From JAXGPP01 sp040766885 (GTDB taxonomy: Bacteria; Planctomycetota; Planctomycetia; Pirellulales; Thermoguttaceae), in the NCBI GenBank assembly GCA_040766885.1, contig JAXGPP010000010.1, positions 62,001-126,000 on the forward strand: DNA of 64,000 bases. Direction: 5' to 3'. Shown piece by piece: positions 34,404-43,404 of this stretch; the stretch's first letter is position 1, and every line of letters starts with the position of its first letter. The notes beneath the pieces were generated by a model, which was not told the DNA's origin, ran no database searches, and was given only the letters and a program-made list of their open reading frames with translations. A program made the translations under genes and the position numbers.

Positions 34404-35576
34404 TTACCACTCGCCAAACTCTTCGCTCGCTTCAACCAGCACGGTGAGATTCTCTGGCTTCACGCGCGGCGAAACTGAGCAGGCGCTCGACAGGATATAG
34501 CCGCCGCCCGGGCTCCCCACCTCCAGACGCCACAAGGCGTCGCGGCGCACCTCGTCGCGGCTTTTGGCCAAAAGCGTGTTCACCGGGTCGATGTTCCCTT
34601 TGAAGAACACGCGGCGGCCAACGCGGTGCTTCGCATCGGCCAGGTCGACACTCCCCAGCGGCGGTGGGTCGAGAGTGTCGATGCCGTCGATCCCGGTGTC
34701 GGCCATTCGTTCCAGGCGATCGCCGATATTGCCGCAGGTGTGGACATAGACCGGCACTCCTGCGGCGTGGACCTGCCGCACGACCTCGGCTTCGTAAGGC
34801 ATTACAAACTGCTCGTACTGCCGTGGCGAGATGAAACCGGCTCCGGCAAAAGCCGACGAAATCAGCACCGCGTCCACTCCCCGCCGCGCCTGCCGCACCG
34901 CCAGATCGGCCGTCCCCCGGGTATAGGCGGAGAGGATCGCATGGCATTTGTCCGGGTAGTCGATCAGGTGCATCAGCGCCTCGGAATACCCGAATAGTTC
35001 CATCAGTTGCGTGAACGGCGAGAAGACTTCACCGTGCACCGAAAGCCGACCACCGACGGCGCTTCGGACCATGTCGATGGTGCGAAACACGTACTCCGGC
35101 CAGTAGTTGTCGAAGTCGGGCTCATAGGGCTCCAGACCAAAATAGAACGGATACTTCAGTCCGCCCAGCCCGTGCGGATCGTCGTAGTAAATCCGCTCCG
35201 GATCGACCTGGCGAATCGTCGGTCGCCGCGATCCGCCCTCTGCCATGTGGTGCGCATTGTCATCGGCCGGGCAGCGCGCCGTGTCGCCGTTGGAGAATCG
35301 CACCGTCTGGCCTCCATCGGCCGCGGTCTCGATCCTCTCGACGTAGCGCATCCAGTCGGGATCGGTCCCCAGCAAGTTGATGAGCACGCCGTCGAACCGG
35401 TAACGATCGGCCAATGCAACCAGCGCCCGCGAGAAGCCCTCGCTAGTGAACCACATCGCGGTCGGCGTAACGTCAGTGTTGAGCAGGTAGTGGCCGATCG
35501 CCAATTGGCACATCACCGGCACCCGATCTACGGGCTCGTGCCGCATCGCCGCTGCAACTCGCTCGCGCCCGTTCAT
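34404..35576 (-). CDS. Uroporphyrinogen decarboxylase-family (corrinoid methyltransferase-like) protein
   Basis: 390 residues. The UroD-like barrel begins MNGRERVAAAMRHEPVDRVP. It lacks the Arg-rich UroD substrate motif and has VYVHTCGNIGDRLERM (H279, C281), the zinc-site form seen in MtaA/MtbA-type methylcobamide methyltransferases; a later SSACSVSPRVKPENL may supply the third ligand. The family moves methyl groups between cobamides and thiols or carries out related chemistry; heme synthesis is unlikely. The ATG overlaps the stop of the upstream DUF971 gene (ATGA), so the two are co-translated. No corrinoid protein gene is adjacent. Confidence 0.85.
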   Translation of the reverse strand: MNGRERVAAAMRHEPVDRVPVMCQLAIGHYLLNTDVTPTAMWFTSEGFSRALVALADRYRFDGVLINLLGTDPDWMRYVERIETAADGGQTVRFSNGDTARCPADDNAHHMAEGGSRRPTIRQVDPERIYYDDPHGLGGLKYPFYFGLEPYEPDFDNYWPEYVFRTIDMVRSAVGGRLSVHGEVFSPFTQLMELFGYSEALMHLIDYPDKCHAILSAYTRGTADLAVRQARRGVDAVLISSAFAGAGFISPRQYEQFVMPYEAEVVRQVHAAGVPVYVHTCGNIGDRLERMADTGIDGIDTLDPPPLGSVDLADAKHRVGRRVFFKGNIDPVNTLLAKSRDEVRRDALWRLEVGSPGGGYILSSACSVSPRVKPENLTVLVEASEEFGEW

Positions 35577-35881
35577 GACGACGATCTCTGTCCCAGTTCG
35601 CGGAGCAGTGCCAACGGATAGATACCTGTCGTATGCCGGTCGCTGAAGTGAATGCCGTACCCATAATTGCCTATTGGGTGCATGGCGACAATCTTCAACT
35701 CGTCGCCGGGCGTCGAAAGCGTGATCTGCCCGCTACCCGACCGCTGCCGCTCGGTGTTGCACGTCGCGCACGGGCAGTGCCGCCGCAATTCGGCAACCTC
35801 GTACTCGCGGATCTGGCCGTCATCCCATTCGATCGCCAGGACGTTACCTTTCAGTTTCAGACTCACGGGCTGCGCGGCCAT
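35573..35881 (-). CDS. DUF971 (GBBH-like N-terminal) protein
   Basis: 102 residues from the ATG at 35881; the open frame upstream lacks coding character. It matches DUF971: MAAQPVSLKLKGNVLAIEWD, IREYEVAELRRHCPCATCNT, then IVAMHPIGNYGYGIHFSDRH and TGIYPLALLRELG. The Cys cluster (HCPCATC) and a downstream His give the family its zinc site. Members are often linked with iron-sulfur or cofactor assembly (ApbC/Mrp fusions), but no such gene is here. It is coupled to the UroD-family gene. Confidence 0.88.
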   Translation of the reverse strand: MAAQPVSLKLKGNVLAIEWDDGQIREYEVAELRRHCPCATCNTERQRSGSGQITLSTPGDELKIVAMHPIGNYGYGIHFSDRHTTGIYPLALLRELGQRSSS

Positions 35882-36269
35882 GGACTCACCGTTTGGGGTG
35901 ACCGTTACCTGGGGACCGCCCAGAGCAGCGGGCCCTTCTGTCAAATTGCGTTCATCAGGCCCATACGGCGACTGAAGAAGTCGCCAGTCTCTGCCCGAGG
36001 CAGAGCTACGAAGTCCTGGATGAGCAACATCATAGCGCGTTGCCATCCCTCCGGCTAGCGGTTGTCCCGCGGCCGGAGTGGAAGTGATAATAGACAGCCG
36101 TATTTGGACAAAAACGTCCGGCTGAACTCCCTTACGGCCTGCGGGAGATGGGGTGCGCGTGAGGGCGTGTCGTCATCCGTCGTATTTCCCAACTCCCGGC
36201 CAGCAACCTCCTTCGATCCGGTCCATCCCCCCACGCGGACCGTTTAGCCCTCTGTTCTTTCATATCCGC

Positions 36270-37526
36270 ATGTCTGAATCTTCCCGCAAAGCATCGCTCC
36301 TCACGGTGTTTCTCACAGTCGTGGTCGATCTCCTCGGCTTCGGCATGGTCTTGCCATTGATACCCGTCTACGCCAAGCAATTGACTTCGGGGTTCTCCGA
36401 GGCCCAAGCCGCATGGACCTTGGGCGGACTGATGACCATCTACTCGCTCATGCAGTTGATCTTTGCCCCGTTGTGGAGCCGGATCTCCGATCGGGTAGGC
36501 CGTCGGCCGATCCTGATCCTCAGCCTGATCGGTTCGACGATCTTCTACGCCCTGTTCGGTCTGGCCACTGCGTGGGGGAGCCTGTGGGGAATGTTCCTCG
36601 CCCGTTTAGGCGGCGGTATTGCCGGAGCCACCATCCCCACCGCCCAGGCCTACATCGCCGACATCACGCCGCCGGAGAAGCGCACCCAGGGGATGGCCCT
36701 CATTGGCCTGGCCTTTGGACTCGGCTTCACATTCGGCCCTCTGCTGGGCGCCCTGGCTGAGTTGGGCTCCTCGGCCGCGCTTAATCCCTGGCCAGGATTC
36801 CTCGCCGCCATGCTTTCGGCTACCGCGCTCAGTTTGGCAGTCTTCAAGCTCTCCGAGTCGGTTCGCCCCGAGACGGCCTCCAGTGGGCGGAGCCACTTCG
36901 ATCTGACCTCGCTCCGGGAGGCGGTGAGCATTCCCACCATCGGCGCTTTGCTTGGCACGTTGTTCCTCTGCAACTTCGGCTTCGCCAGCTTCGAGGGAAC
37001 GCTGTCTCTGTCGCTCGATGAGTTTCTCGGGGTCGATCGCCGATATCAGATCGCGCTCGCCTTCGCCTACGTGGGCCTGATCCAGACCCTCGTCCAGGGA
37101 GGACTGGTCCGGTGGATGGCGGCGTTCACCAGCGAAGTCGTTTTATCGGCAATTGGCACCGCATTGTGCCTCGTCGGCTATGTCCTCTTGGCTGTCGCGG
37201 CGGATCCGCATCTCGGCGGGCCTGTTGCGCTGATGCTCGCCGGTTCGGTTGTGATCGCCGGATTGGGGTTCATCTACCCGAGCATCATGGCCCTGATTTC
37301 ACGCCGCAGCGATCCGGCAAACCAAGGCGGCATTCTGGGCATCGGCAGTACGACGACTACGCTGGCCCGCATCGGCGGCATGCACTTGGCGATGCAACTC
37401 CACTACCATCTGGGGCACTCAATGCCGTTCCTCGCGGCCGCCGCGCTTATGACGGTGGTGGTCTTCCTCGTTGCCCTCGCCACCCGCCGCGGCGGCGACT
37501 GGCAACCCGCCGTGGCCCAGGCCTGA
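36270..37526 (+). CDS. Major facilitator superfamily transporter (TetA-like)
   Basis: 418 residues from the ATG at 36270, with about twelve transmembrane helices. The N-terminal half has the MFS drug-exporter signatures: LGFGMVLPLIPVYAKQL in helix 1, and motif A as WSRISDRVGRRPILILS between helices 2 and 3. LGGGIAGATIPTAQAYIADI corresponds to helix 4-5 and FGLGFTFGPLLGALAELG to motif C of 12-helix tetracycline-type exporters. The protein is probably a proton-driven exporter of a small molecule, in the inner membrane; the substrate is unknown. It stands alone, divergent from the DUF971/UroD pair. Confidence 0.9.
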   Translation: MSESSRKASLLTVFLTVVVDLLGFGMVLPLIPVYAKQLTSGFSEAQAAWTLGGLMTIYSLMQLIFAPLWSRISDRVGRRPILILSLIGSTIFYALFGLATAWGSLWGMFLARLGGGIAGATIPTAQAYIADITPPEKRTQGMALIGLAFGLGFTFGPLLGALAELGSSAALNPWPGFLAAMLSATALSLAVFKLSESVRPETASSGRSHFDLTSLREAVSIPTIGALLGTLFLCNFGFASFEGTLSLSLDEFLGVDRRYQIALAFAYVGLIQTLVQGGLVRWMAAFTSEVVLSAIGTALCLVGYVLLAVAADPHLGGPVALMLAGSVVIAGLGFIYPSIMALISRRSDPANQGGILGIGSTTTTLARIGGMHLAMQLHYHLGHSMPFLAAAALMTVVVFLVALATRRGGDWQPAVAQA

Positions 37527-37697
37527 GGCAGCGATTCGCTCCCGAGCGAATTGTCAGTCGCGGTTCTCGAAAAGGAGCGATCCTGCATCCGTTTGTCGAG
37601 CAGGCCGGCGAGGTCAGTGTGGCCGGTGGTTTCCGCCGTGTTGGCAAGTGATAATGGTCGGCAGTTTCCCCGACTCACTGATTACGGAGGCTGAACC

Positions 37698-38177
37698 ATG
37701 AAGACGACCCTGCCGAAGTCGTGTCTTGCGGTGGCCGCACTACTGGCCGTGCTGCTTGGCAGTGCATCCGCCCAGGAAGATTCCGTGAGAAGGCCTGGAA
37801 GGCCCGCGCCCAGGAAGCCTACCCTTGTGATCAATCTCACCAGCGGCGAGAGCGACCTCCATGCCGTAGCGATGGGGCTTCACTTTGCTGAACATGGGTT
37901 GGCCGACAACCGGGAGGTGGTGATCTTCTTCAATGTGAAGTCGCCGCCCCTCGCCCGAAAGGACTTGGCCGAAAGCGTACGTTTCGGCGAGATGCCTTCA
38001 ATCAGGGAGATGATCGCCAAGCTTCGCGAAAGCGGCGCCAAGATGGTGGTCTGTCCGATGTGTGCCGAGATCACCGGTGTTAAGGCTGAAGAACTGGCGC
38101 CCGGTATCGAGATGATCGAGGATCGCAAGCAGATCTTTGATCATCTCCACGTCAATGCTGTGGTCTTCACCTACTGA
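37698..38177 (+). CDS. Exported DsrE/DsrF-like sulfur-relay-fold protein
   Basis: 159 residues; GGAGG lies about 10 nt before the ATG. A signal peptide is clear (MKTTLPKSCLAVAALLAVLL, cleaved after ASA). The body is a DsrE fold: TLVINLTSGESDLHAVAMGL, VVIFFNVKSPPLARKDLAES and the conserved loop MVVCPMCAEITGVKAEELAP. The CPMC pair sits where DsrE-like proteins carry their active Cys; selenocysteine forms of this family exist in other bacteria, but this one uses Cys. It is located outside the cytoplasm, so a thiol redox or persulfide role in the periplasm is inferred. Confidence 0.88.
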   Translation: MKTTLPKSCLAVAALLAVLLGSASAQEDSVRRPGRPAPRKPTLVINLTSGESDLHAVAMGLHFAEHGLADNREVVIFFNVKSPPLARKDLAESVRFGEMPSIREMIAKLRESGAKMVVCPMCAEITGVKAEELAPGIEMIEDRKQIFDHLHVNAVVFTY

Positions 38178-38346
38178 AGGTAGACTGTCCGTCGCGTAAG
38201 CTTCAGCCGGAGCTTGCGGGTGGCTGCCGCTTTTTTCGCCCGTGCCCTGCAACAGCAGGCAGCTTTCAGCCTCCGCTTCATCACTAACCGCAAGAAGCTG
38301 GAAGCTGAACTCTCAGGAGCCGCTGAGCCCGCTCACTCTGCGGAGA

Positions 38347-39354
38347 TTACTGCACTGCCGAGCGCGTGCCTCCGGGCGATCCTCCGATCGGCATGTCCAA
38401 CGGCATCGGCCGGGCGGCCACAAGAAAGCCCTGCTCGTAAAGGTCCTTGCGAAGACGCCGGAACGTTTCGAAGCTGTCTTCGTATGTCCAGAGCGTCACT
38501 GCCGTCCGGCGAGGATGGAAACGGGCGAGCGCCTGGCGGAACTGCGAGTCCCGGGCGAGCGCTTGATCGACCGGTTCGCCCAATTCGCTGGAGACCGGTA
38601 TCAGCGTCCAACGCCGCAACTCAGCGTAGACGCCTACCCGGCCCATTCCCATTTCGGGTGTGATCTCGCGGCGCTCGATCGTGTACCGTAGCCGGAATCC
38701 CCCTTGGGGGCCGACCGTCTCGGTCAACTCGGGAAAATCGAGCACCCTTCCCATCCGCTTCTGAGCGTCGGCTTTGAACTCAGCAATGAGTTCGTCGAGC
38801 GGGATCACTGCTACCCGGCCCTCGCGAAGCTGGATGTGCACTTCTTTGCCGTCAGCCGGGCGGCTGAGCGGCGTGGGATAGCTCTCGATAACAATTGGCT
38901 CGGGTTCGACGCCGGCCAGCGCCGCGCGTTGGCGATCCAAATCGGCCAGTTCTTCGCGCGCCAGATGGACCTGGTTCTGAAGGTCGAACACCGCTTGCGC
39001 ATCCGTATCGAGCGCCGCCCGTCGCGAGTCGATCTCCTTCTCGGCCAGCGCCACGAGCCTCGCCTGTTCGGCCCGCTGCAATTGCCAGACGGCCGTCTCC
39101 TTCCGCAACTGGTCAACCAGCTTCATCCGCTCGATTACTTCACCGGAAAGCTTCTGCAGCCGAGTTCGCTCCTCGTCCAACGAGGCAATTGCCGGATTGG
39201 AGACCGGCCCGTCGGCGACCTCGGCGCGGAAGTTCTTCACCCTCAACCCCGTCACGATCACGAGGATGATCAGGATACCCACCGTATTGGTCAGCGTATC
39301 GAGGAACGAGTCCTGGCCCGGCCCTTCAAGATTCGCTCGGATCGGTCGGCGCAT
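38347..39354 (-). CDS. MotB/ExbD-like membrane protein with coiled coil (Asp-bearing partner)
   Basis: 335 residues. A single N-terminal membrane helix begins DSFLDTLTNTVGILIILVIV, with D19 where MotB and ExbD carry their proton-binding Asp. A coiled coil follows at about residues 58-145 (LDEERTRLQKLSGEVIERMK, EKEIDSRRAALDTDAQAVFD), then a globular C-terminal domain (KEVHIQLREGRVAVIPLDEL, YTIERREITPEMGMGRVGVY). It is not an OmpA-type peptidoglycan-binding domain. It is the last gene of a three-gene operon after the MotA-like and the large coiled-coil protein (56-nt gap). I infer a stator plug subunit reaching into the periplasm. Confidence 0.8.
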   Translation of the reverse strand: MRRPIRANLEGPGQDSFLDTLTNTVGILIILVIVTGLRVKNFRAEVADGPVSNPAIASLDEERTRLQKLSGEVIERMKLVDQLRKETAVWQLQRAEQARLVALAEKEIDSRRAALDTDAQAVFDLQNQVHLAREELADLDRQRAALAGVEPEPIVIESYPTPLSRPADGKEVHIQLREGRVAVIPLDELIAEFKADAQKRMGRVLDFPELTETVGPQGGFRLRYTIERREITPEMGMGRVGVYAELRRWTLIPVSSELGEPVDQALARDSQFRQALARFHPRRTAVTLWTYEDSFETFRRLRKDLYEQGFLVAARPMPLDMPIGGSPGGTRSAVQ

Positions 39355-39410
39355 GGCGATAGGACTCAGGACGTGGGCGTCAGAATTCTGGTCATCGGAA
39401 TTGGTCCTGT

Positions 39411-41129
39411 TCAGCCCAGGCGGCTGGGACGGGCTGCCGACGGGATGGGGACTCGCTGCTGCTCGCCGGATGACGACGTTCCCGCACGCCGGACCTCCAG
39501 GCCGCTGTCGCGAAGTAGCGTTTCCAACTCCTGATACCTCTGGTCGGCGTTCGGAGCGACGCGCACATTGAGGATCGGCCGCCAGTACATCCCTTTACCG
39601 GCGATTCCCCACGCGTCCATTTCGTCCCACACGGCGGCCACGAACTCGTCGATGGCATTCTCCATTTGCGGCCCCAGCCGGATCTCCGTGCCCGCCGAAC
39701 CGTCTTCACGGACCAGCACCAGCCGATCCTCGTAACAATCGACGCGGATTGGCCGCGTGACGGGTACAGAGTCGCGCGTTTCGCCGGGCAGGCCCCAATT
39801 GCGTCCCCGCTCGTCGGCCAGGCAGCGCGCCGCAGCGGTTGAAGGAGAGTCGCTGTCTTTCTCCGGCTTGGTACTTTCGTTGCGCGCGGTCGGTTTGGGC
39901 ATCCAATCGCCCGGCCGGGGCAGTACCGGCGTGGCCGCACCGTCGTGCGGCGTCACCGGGTCGTCCGGATCATCATGGGGCCGGCTGCCGACATAGCCCT
40001 CATGCGGAACTGCCGGTTTCGCGCCCGTCGTTTCCTGCGACGCCGCGTCGCGCCGCTCCCCGTCCAATTCGCGAGCGAATCGGCCGCTTGGTCGCGCGGG
40101 CCGGTAGCCTCCCGAGCCTCTCTGTTCGTCAATGCGCACCAGTCCGCCGTTGGGTCCGACACGGTACTTCCCCCCGCCTCCGCTGCCATCACGGAAATGG
40201 CTGGGAGCCGCGGTTGCGAGGCGTGTCTGGCGGGCACGCGCCGTTGCGACAACCTGCTCCACGCTCGCCGCCAGATTGGGATCCGGAAGTGGGAAAGCCA
40301 TTTCCCAGTCGTCGTCGATCAGTTCGTATCCAAAATCCGATGCCCACGACACAATCGCCATGCGCGCCACATAGTAGGCTCCGATGCCGCTGGGCCGGAC
40401 AAGAAACAGCGGGTAGGGCTCGTCCTTGCCGGCGGCGAACTGGCCGCGCTCGAGCAGATACTCACGCGTCGAGCGGATCGCCGCATCGAGCGGGTTGCCC
40501 GCGCCGAGCGGGCCGTCGAAATCCGCTTCCCCGAAAGTGACTCCTTCCGGCTGGAGCACCACCGAGTCGCTGCGGCACTCGATATAGATCGGCCGCCGCC
40601 GCGTGCCGTTCGGACCTTCGTAGGGAACCACGGCGTAGCTCGGGCGCTGGCCGCCCACCCGTTGGCGCTCTTCGGCGAGGAGGTCGCGGGCTTCGGCGAT
40701 GTCGCTTTGCACTCGGGCCAACTCCGTCTCGAGCAACTGCCGTCGCCCGCCGTCGGTGCCCGCCTTCAGCGCCTGCTGGCGTTGCTCGAGACGGGCGAGT
40801 TGTTTCGCCAGGGCGTGCGCATGGTCTTCGGCCCGCCCCAGGGCCAATCGCCATTCGGCCACTGCGGCGTTGGCTCGCTCCCGGGCCGACTCCAACTCCT
40901 CGATCCGGGTCAGCAGCGACTGCCGCTCTTCTTCAACTGCCTGCTGCTCGGCCGCTGTTTCTGCGGATTGTTCCTCGACCGCCTGTATCTGGGCCTGGCG
41001 CGCTATGATCACCAACAACACGATCAGGGTTCCCATCGTGCAAATGAGCACCGCCAGGAACGGGTAGAGCGAGAACCCCCCTGCCGCGTCGCCATTCTGC
41101 CGTAGTGCGGCGCGAGCGCTCCGGCTCAT
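39411..41129 (-). CDS. Large coiled-coil membrane protein, partner of MotA-like channel (no Asp in helix)
   Basis: 572 residues; its ATG overlaps the stop of the MotA-like gene (ATGA). One membrane helix (FSLYPFLAVLICTMGTLIVL) aligns with that of the next gene but has no Asp. A coiled coil fills residues 50-165 (QQAVEEERQSLLTRIEELES, LARLEQRQQALKAGTDGGRR). Two copies of a related alpha/beta domain follow: one around IYIECRSDSVVLQPEGVTFG and a second around RVDCYEDRLVLVREDGSAGT, separated by a disordered Pro/Asp-rich linker. I read it as the second, proton-silent stator partner with paired periplasmic domains. No such protein has a named function known to me. Confidence 0.8.
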   Translation of the reverse strand: MSRSARAALRQNGDAAGGFSLYPFLAVLICTMGTLIVLLVIIARQAQIQAVEEQSAETAAEQQAVEEERQSLLTRIEELESARERANAAVAEWRLALGRAEDHAHALAKQLARLEQRQQALKAGTDGGRRQLLETELARVQSDIAEARDLLAEERQRVGGQRPSYAVVPYEGPNGTRRRPIYIECRSDSVVLQPEGVTFGEADFDGPLGAGNPLDAAIRSTREYLLERGQFAAGKDEPYPLFLVRPSGIGAYYVARMAIVSWASDFGYELIDDDWEMAFPLPDPNLAASVEQVVATARARQTRLATAAPSHFRDGSGGGGKYRVGPNGGLVRIDEQRGSGGYRPARPSGRFARELDGERRDAASQETTGAKPAVPHEGYVGSRPHDDPDDPVTPHDGAATPVLPRPGDWMPKPTARNESTKPEKDSDSPSTAAARCLADERGRNWGLPGETRDSVPVTRPIRVDCYEDRLVLVREDGSAGTEIRLGPQMENAIDEFVAAVWDEMDAWGIAGKGMYWRPILNVRVAPNADQRYQELETLLRDSGLEVRRAGTSSSGEQQRVPIPSAARPSRLG

Positions 41130-42418
41130 GCGGCCTGACCTGCCTTCTTACCGAAATCGAGCTTCACGTTCGGCGTCGCGCCGGTCAGGCGGGCGTTCAG
41201 GAGGTTTATTGTCGCCGCCAGACTCATCACGGTCTGTTCGAAATGATGCGACCCGGCCAACGCCTGCAGGTTCTGGTTCAGCGCTGCCTCCAGCCGCTCG
41301 ATCTGCTCGGCGGCATCACCGGCCCGCGTCAACGCCTCGGCCTGGGTGGTGATCGCCTCCTCGAGCGACGCCATCGCCTGGGTGCTCCGGGCCAGCACCT
41401 GCTCGGCCCGTTCCCAGGCGCGCCGGCTCTTTTCGGCTACCGCCTCTTCCTGCGCCGACAAATGGCGGGCATGGGCCTCCAGTGCATCACGAACGCCTGC
41501 ACCAAGCGCGGATTGAAGCTGTTGGCCGGCGCGGACAAGCATCTCGCCGGAGCTCGACTGTGCGGCGTCGACGCTCGTTCGCCATATCTCCGCCTGCCGA
41601 AGGACGAGTCGTTCGGTAGATTGAAGCACCCCTTCGATCATCCGCCGAACCGCACTGAGTTGCCCTTCCGACGACTCGCCAAGCTGATCGAAGCGGCCGA
41701 TCAACTCCGCTTCTACTTGCTCGTCGACCGCCGCGAGGAGTTTTCCCTCAACCTTGTCGGCGATGTACTGAGCGAACATCAGGATGATCGACAGGATGAG
41801 GGCTTCGATCGTAGTGTTGAAGGCGATCGCCAGGTTGGCCATTACCGCCGGGAGCGACTGTTCCAGGGCCTCCGGGGCCAGACCGCCAATCGCCATGGTG
41901 ATGCCGACTACCGTACCCAGGAAGCCAAGAATCGGAATCGCCCAGATGATGACTCGGACCAGGGCGTAGCTGGCATGGGCTCGGGCAAGATCGAGGTCGG
42001 AAAGGTAGCGGAGCGTCTCATCGAGCCCCGCGGCCGATCCTCGACGCCGTACGTGCTCCAGCGCGTCGTGAAGCCGGCGGGGCAGGTAGTCGGTCGTCGT
42101 GCCGGTTGCCGCTCGCTCCAGTCTGCCAAGCAAGACCTGGCAATCGGATTCAATGCCGCCCGTTGCCGGATGGGGCCCGAGGATGGGATGGCCGACCGCT
42201 TGACGCTGCGCCGCCAGGTCGAACAACCGGAGCACCAGCGCCGCCAAGCCAATGAAGAACAGAATGGCTTCCGTGTATTCGATCCAGTGATCGGCGAAGA
42301 TCGGCCGCAGCCAAGGGAACCAAGTATGCAGGATGCCATAGAAGCCGACGCTGGCCAGACCGCCCCACAACAGGGGCGACTTCACGACGAACTGGTTGAA
42401 CCGGCTCGGTTTGTTCAC
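41126..42418 (-). CDS. MotA/TolQ/ExbB-like proton channel protein with coiled-coil tail
   Basis: 430 residues from GTG 42418, which follows GAGG by 8 nt; the frame stays open to 42472. The membrane helices include PLLWGGLASVGFYGILHTWF, YTEAILFFIGLAALVLRLFD, LVRVIIWAIPILGFLGTVVG and FNTTIEALILSIILMFAQYI, with the channel-type GFLGTVVGITMAIGGL motif typical of ExbB/MotA. A long cytoplasmic helical region (residues about 250-400) reads like a coiled coil (RAWERAEQVLARSTQAMASL). The ion path would be completed by the two single-helix proteins encoded downstream. Such trios recur in planctomycetes as far as I recall; the function is not known, and defence-type (Zorya-like) or envelope work are both possible. 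Confidence 0.85.
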   Translation of the reverse strand: MNKPSRFNQFVVKSPLLWGGLASVGFYGILHTWFPWLRPIFADHWIEYTEAILFFIGLAALVLRLFDLAAQRQAVGHPILGPHPATGGIESDCQVLLGRLERAATGTTTDYLPRRLHDALEHVRRRGSAAGLDETLRYLSDLDLARAHASYALVRVIIWAIPILGFLGTVVGITMAIGGLAPEALEQSLPAVMANLAIAFNTTIEALILSIILMFAQYIADKVEGKLLAAVDEQVEAELIGRFDQLGESSEGQLSAVRRMIEGVLQSTERLVLRQAEIWRTSVDAAQSSSGEMLVRAGQQLQSALGAGVRDALEAHARHLSAQEEAVAEKSRRAWERAEQVLARSTQAMASLEEAITTQAEALTRAGDAAEQIERLEAALNQNLQALAGSHHFEQTVMSLAATINLLNARLTGATPNVKLDFGKKAGQAA

Positions 42419-42589
42419 GGGAGTTGCCTCGATCAGGACAGGCAGATCGTTACAGGCGCACGGCGAGTGCACTGCCTCTCGGCGTCAGCCCTCAGAATCG
42501 GCCTGATCGCTACAGTTTATGAGTCGAACTCTGGAGAACTGCGATCGCTTTGCACGATCGGAGCGTGATTCGAGTATCCTGGCAGATCC

Positions 42590-42876
42590 CGTTTCGGTGG
42601 GTTCGCTTTGGCACGACCCCGACAACCGGCAAAGATTGCCAAAGTGTGACCACTCAGGCGGCCGATCTAAACTGCGTTGACGCCAGCGGTACGGTCGAGG
42701 CCGCCGGAAACGGCCAAGGGGGGCTCGACCGTGCTGAGGGCGCCAGCGGCAGATATTGCCGTCCGTATATTGGGGATTCTCTGAGGGGGTCGGCGCACCG
42801 ACGCTGAAAAGATTGTTCCCAGGGGGGAGACAGTCCGGTCTTGGCTCACTGAGCTGACCGGACTGTTGTTTTTTCT
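42590..42876 (+). ncRNA. Candidate structured small RNA
   Basis: This gene-free stretch packs five hairpins on the plus strand. CTTTGGCA (42606-42613) pairs with TGCCAAAG (42637-42644). ACGGTCGAG (42691-42699) pairs with CTCGACCGT (42724-42732), enclosing GGCCG/CGGCC. Further hairpins are CGGCA/TGCCG at 42747-42761 and GTCGG/CCGAC at 42789-42802. A final 11-bp stem is followed by a T run. A TTGCAC...TATCCT pair near 42550-42580 might be a promoter, with a spacer longer than ideal. No reading frame on either strand has coding character. It does not match tmRNA, RNase P, SRP RNA or 6S RNA features that I can recognise. The 5' end is a guess. Confidence 0.4.
42830..42876 (+). terminator. Strong intrinsic terminator, plus strand
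   Basis: ACAGTCCGGTC pairs perfectly with GACCGGACTGT over 11 bp around a 15-nt loop and is followed by TGTTTTTTC. No protein gene on the plus strand ends here (the nearest upstream plus gene stops at 38177), which implies an independent transcript. Confidence 0.75.
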
Positions 42877-42950
42877 TGCCGCAGAGACCCACCACCTGCC
42901 TCGAAACGGCAGGAGCTCTCAGCCAGCGGCAGAAACGCTGGCTCGGCGAC

Positions 42951-43343
42951 TCACCAGACGCTCAGCGTCGTGGGCGGCGTCGCGTATACGCCCGCACCGA
43001 ACGGGACGGCGTACGGGGTGCCGGGATAACCGAACCCTGGGCCAGGGTAGCCATACGCGGCATACCATGGGTAGCCCGGCGTCTGGCCCCAGTACGCATA
43101 ATTGTACACGCTTTGTGGCGCCGCGTACGCCGCAGCGCCCCAACCAACTCCGCCCCCCGAACCGTAGACCGAGTACGTCTCGTCGGCGGCGTACCAGCCG
43201 GGACAGGCGTAGCCAGTGTACACGGCATGGCCATGGCGACGGTGACGCCAACCCCCAGCGTCAGCCGATTGGCTTAGACAAACAAACGTTGCCACCACGA
43301 TAGCCACTACCAACGCCGGACCCAATTTCAGGCAACTTCTCAT
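42951..43343 (-). CDS. Small secreted Gly/Tyr/Ala/Pro-rich protein
   Basis: 130 residues with a signal peptide (SCLKLGPALVVAIVVATFVC, cleaved near SADA). The mature part is His-rich at first (WRHRRHGHAVYTGYACPGWY) and then repeats Gly, Tyr, Ala and Pro (YGSGGGVGWGAAAYAAPQSV). It has no enzymatic motif. It resembles many short planctomycete exported proteins rich in aromatic-glycine motifs that may have structural roles. It lies upstream, on the same strand, of the MotA-like operon but more than 500 bases away. Confidence 0.75.
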   Translation of the reverse strand: MRSCLKLGPALVVAIVVATFVCLSQSADAGGWRHRRHGHAVYTGYACPGWYAADETYSVYGSGGGVGWGAAAYAAPQSVYNYAYWGQTPGYPWYAAYGYPGPGFGYPGTPYAVPFGAGVYATPPTTLSVW

Positions 43344-43404
43344 CGCGTTTTCTCCTTCAAGGGTGCCAGTCGGTGATACGCGTCGGATTCACAGGTTCAT
43401 GTCG

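Noticed and set aside
38347..42418. Complete Zorya defence system
   Set aside because: MotA/MotB-like proteins are present, but no helicase- or nuclease-type ZorC/ZorD/ZorE gene is next to them.
42485..42895. Open minus frames across the candidate RNA
   Set aside because: They lack ribosome binding sites and read as Arg/Pro-rich noise, while the stretch is full of hairpins.
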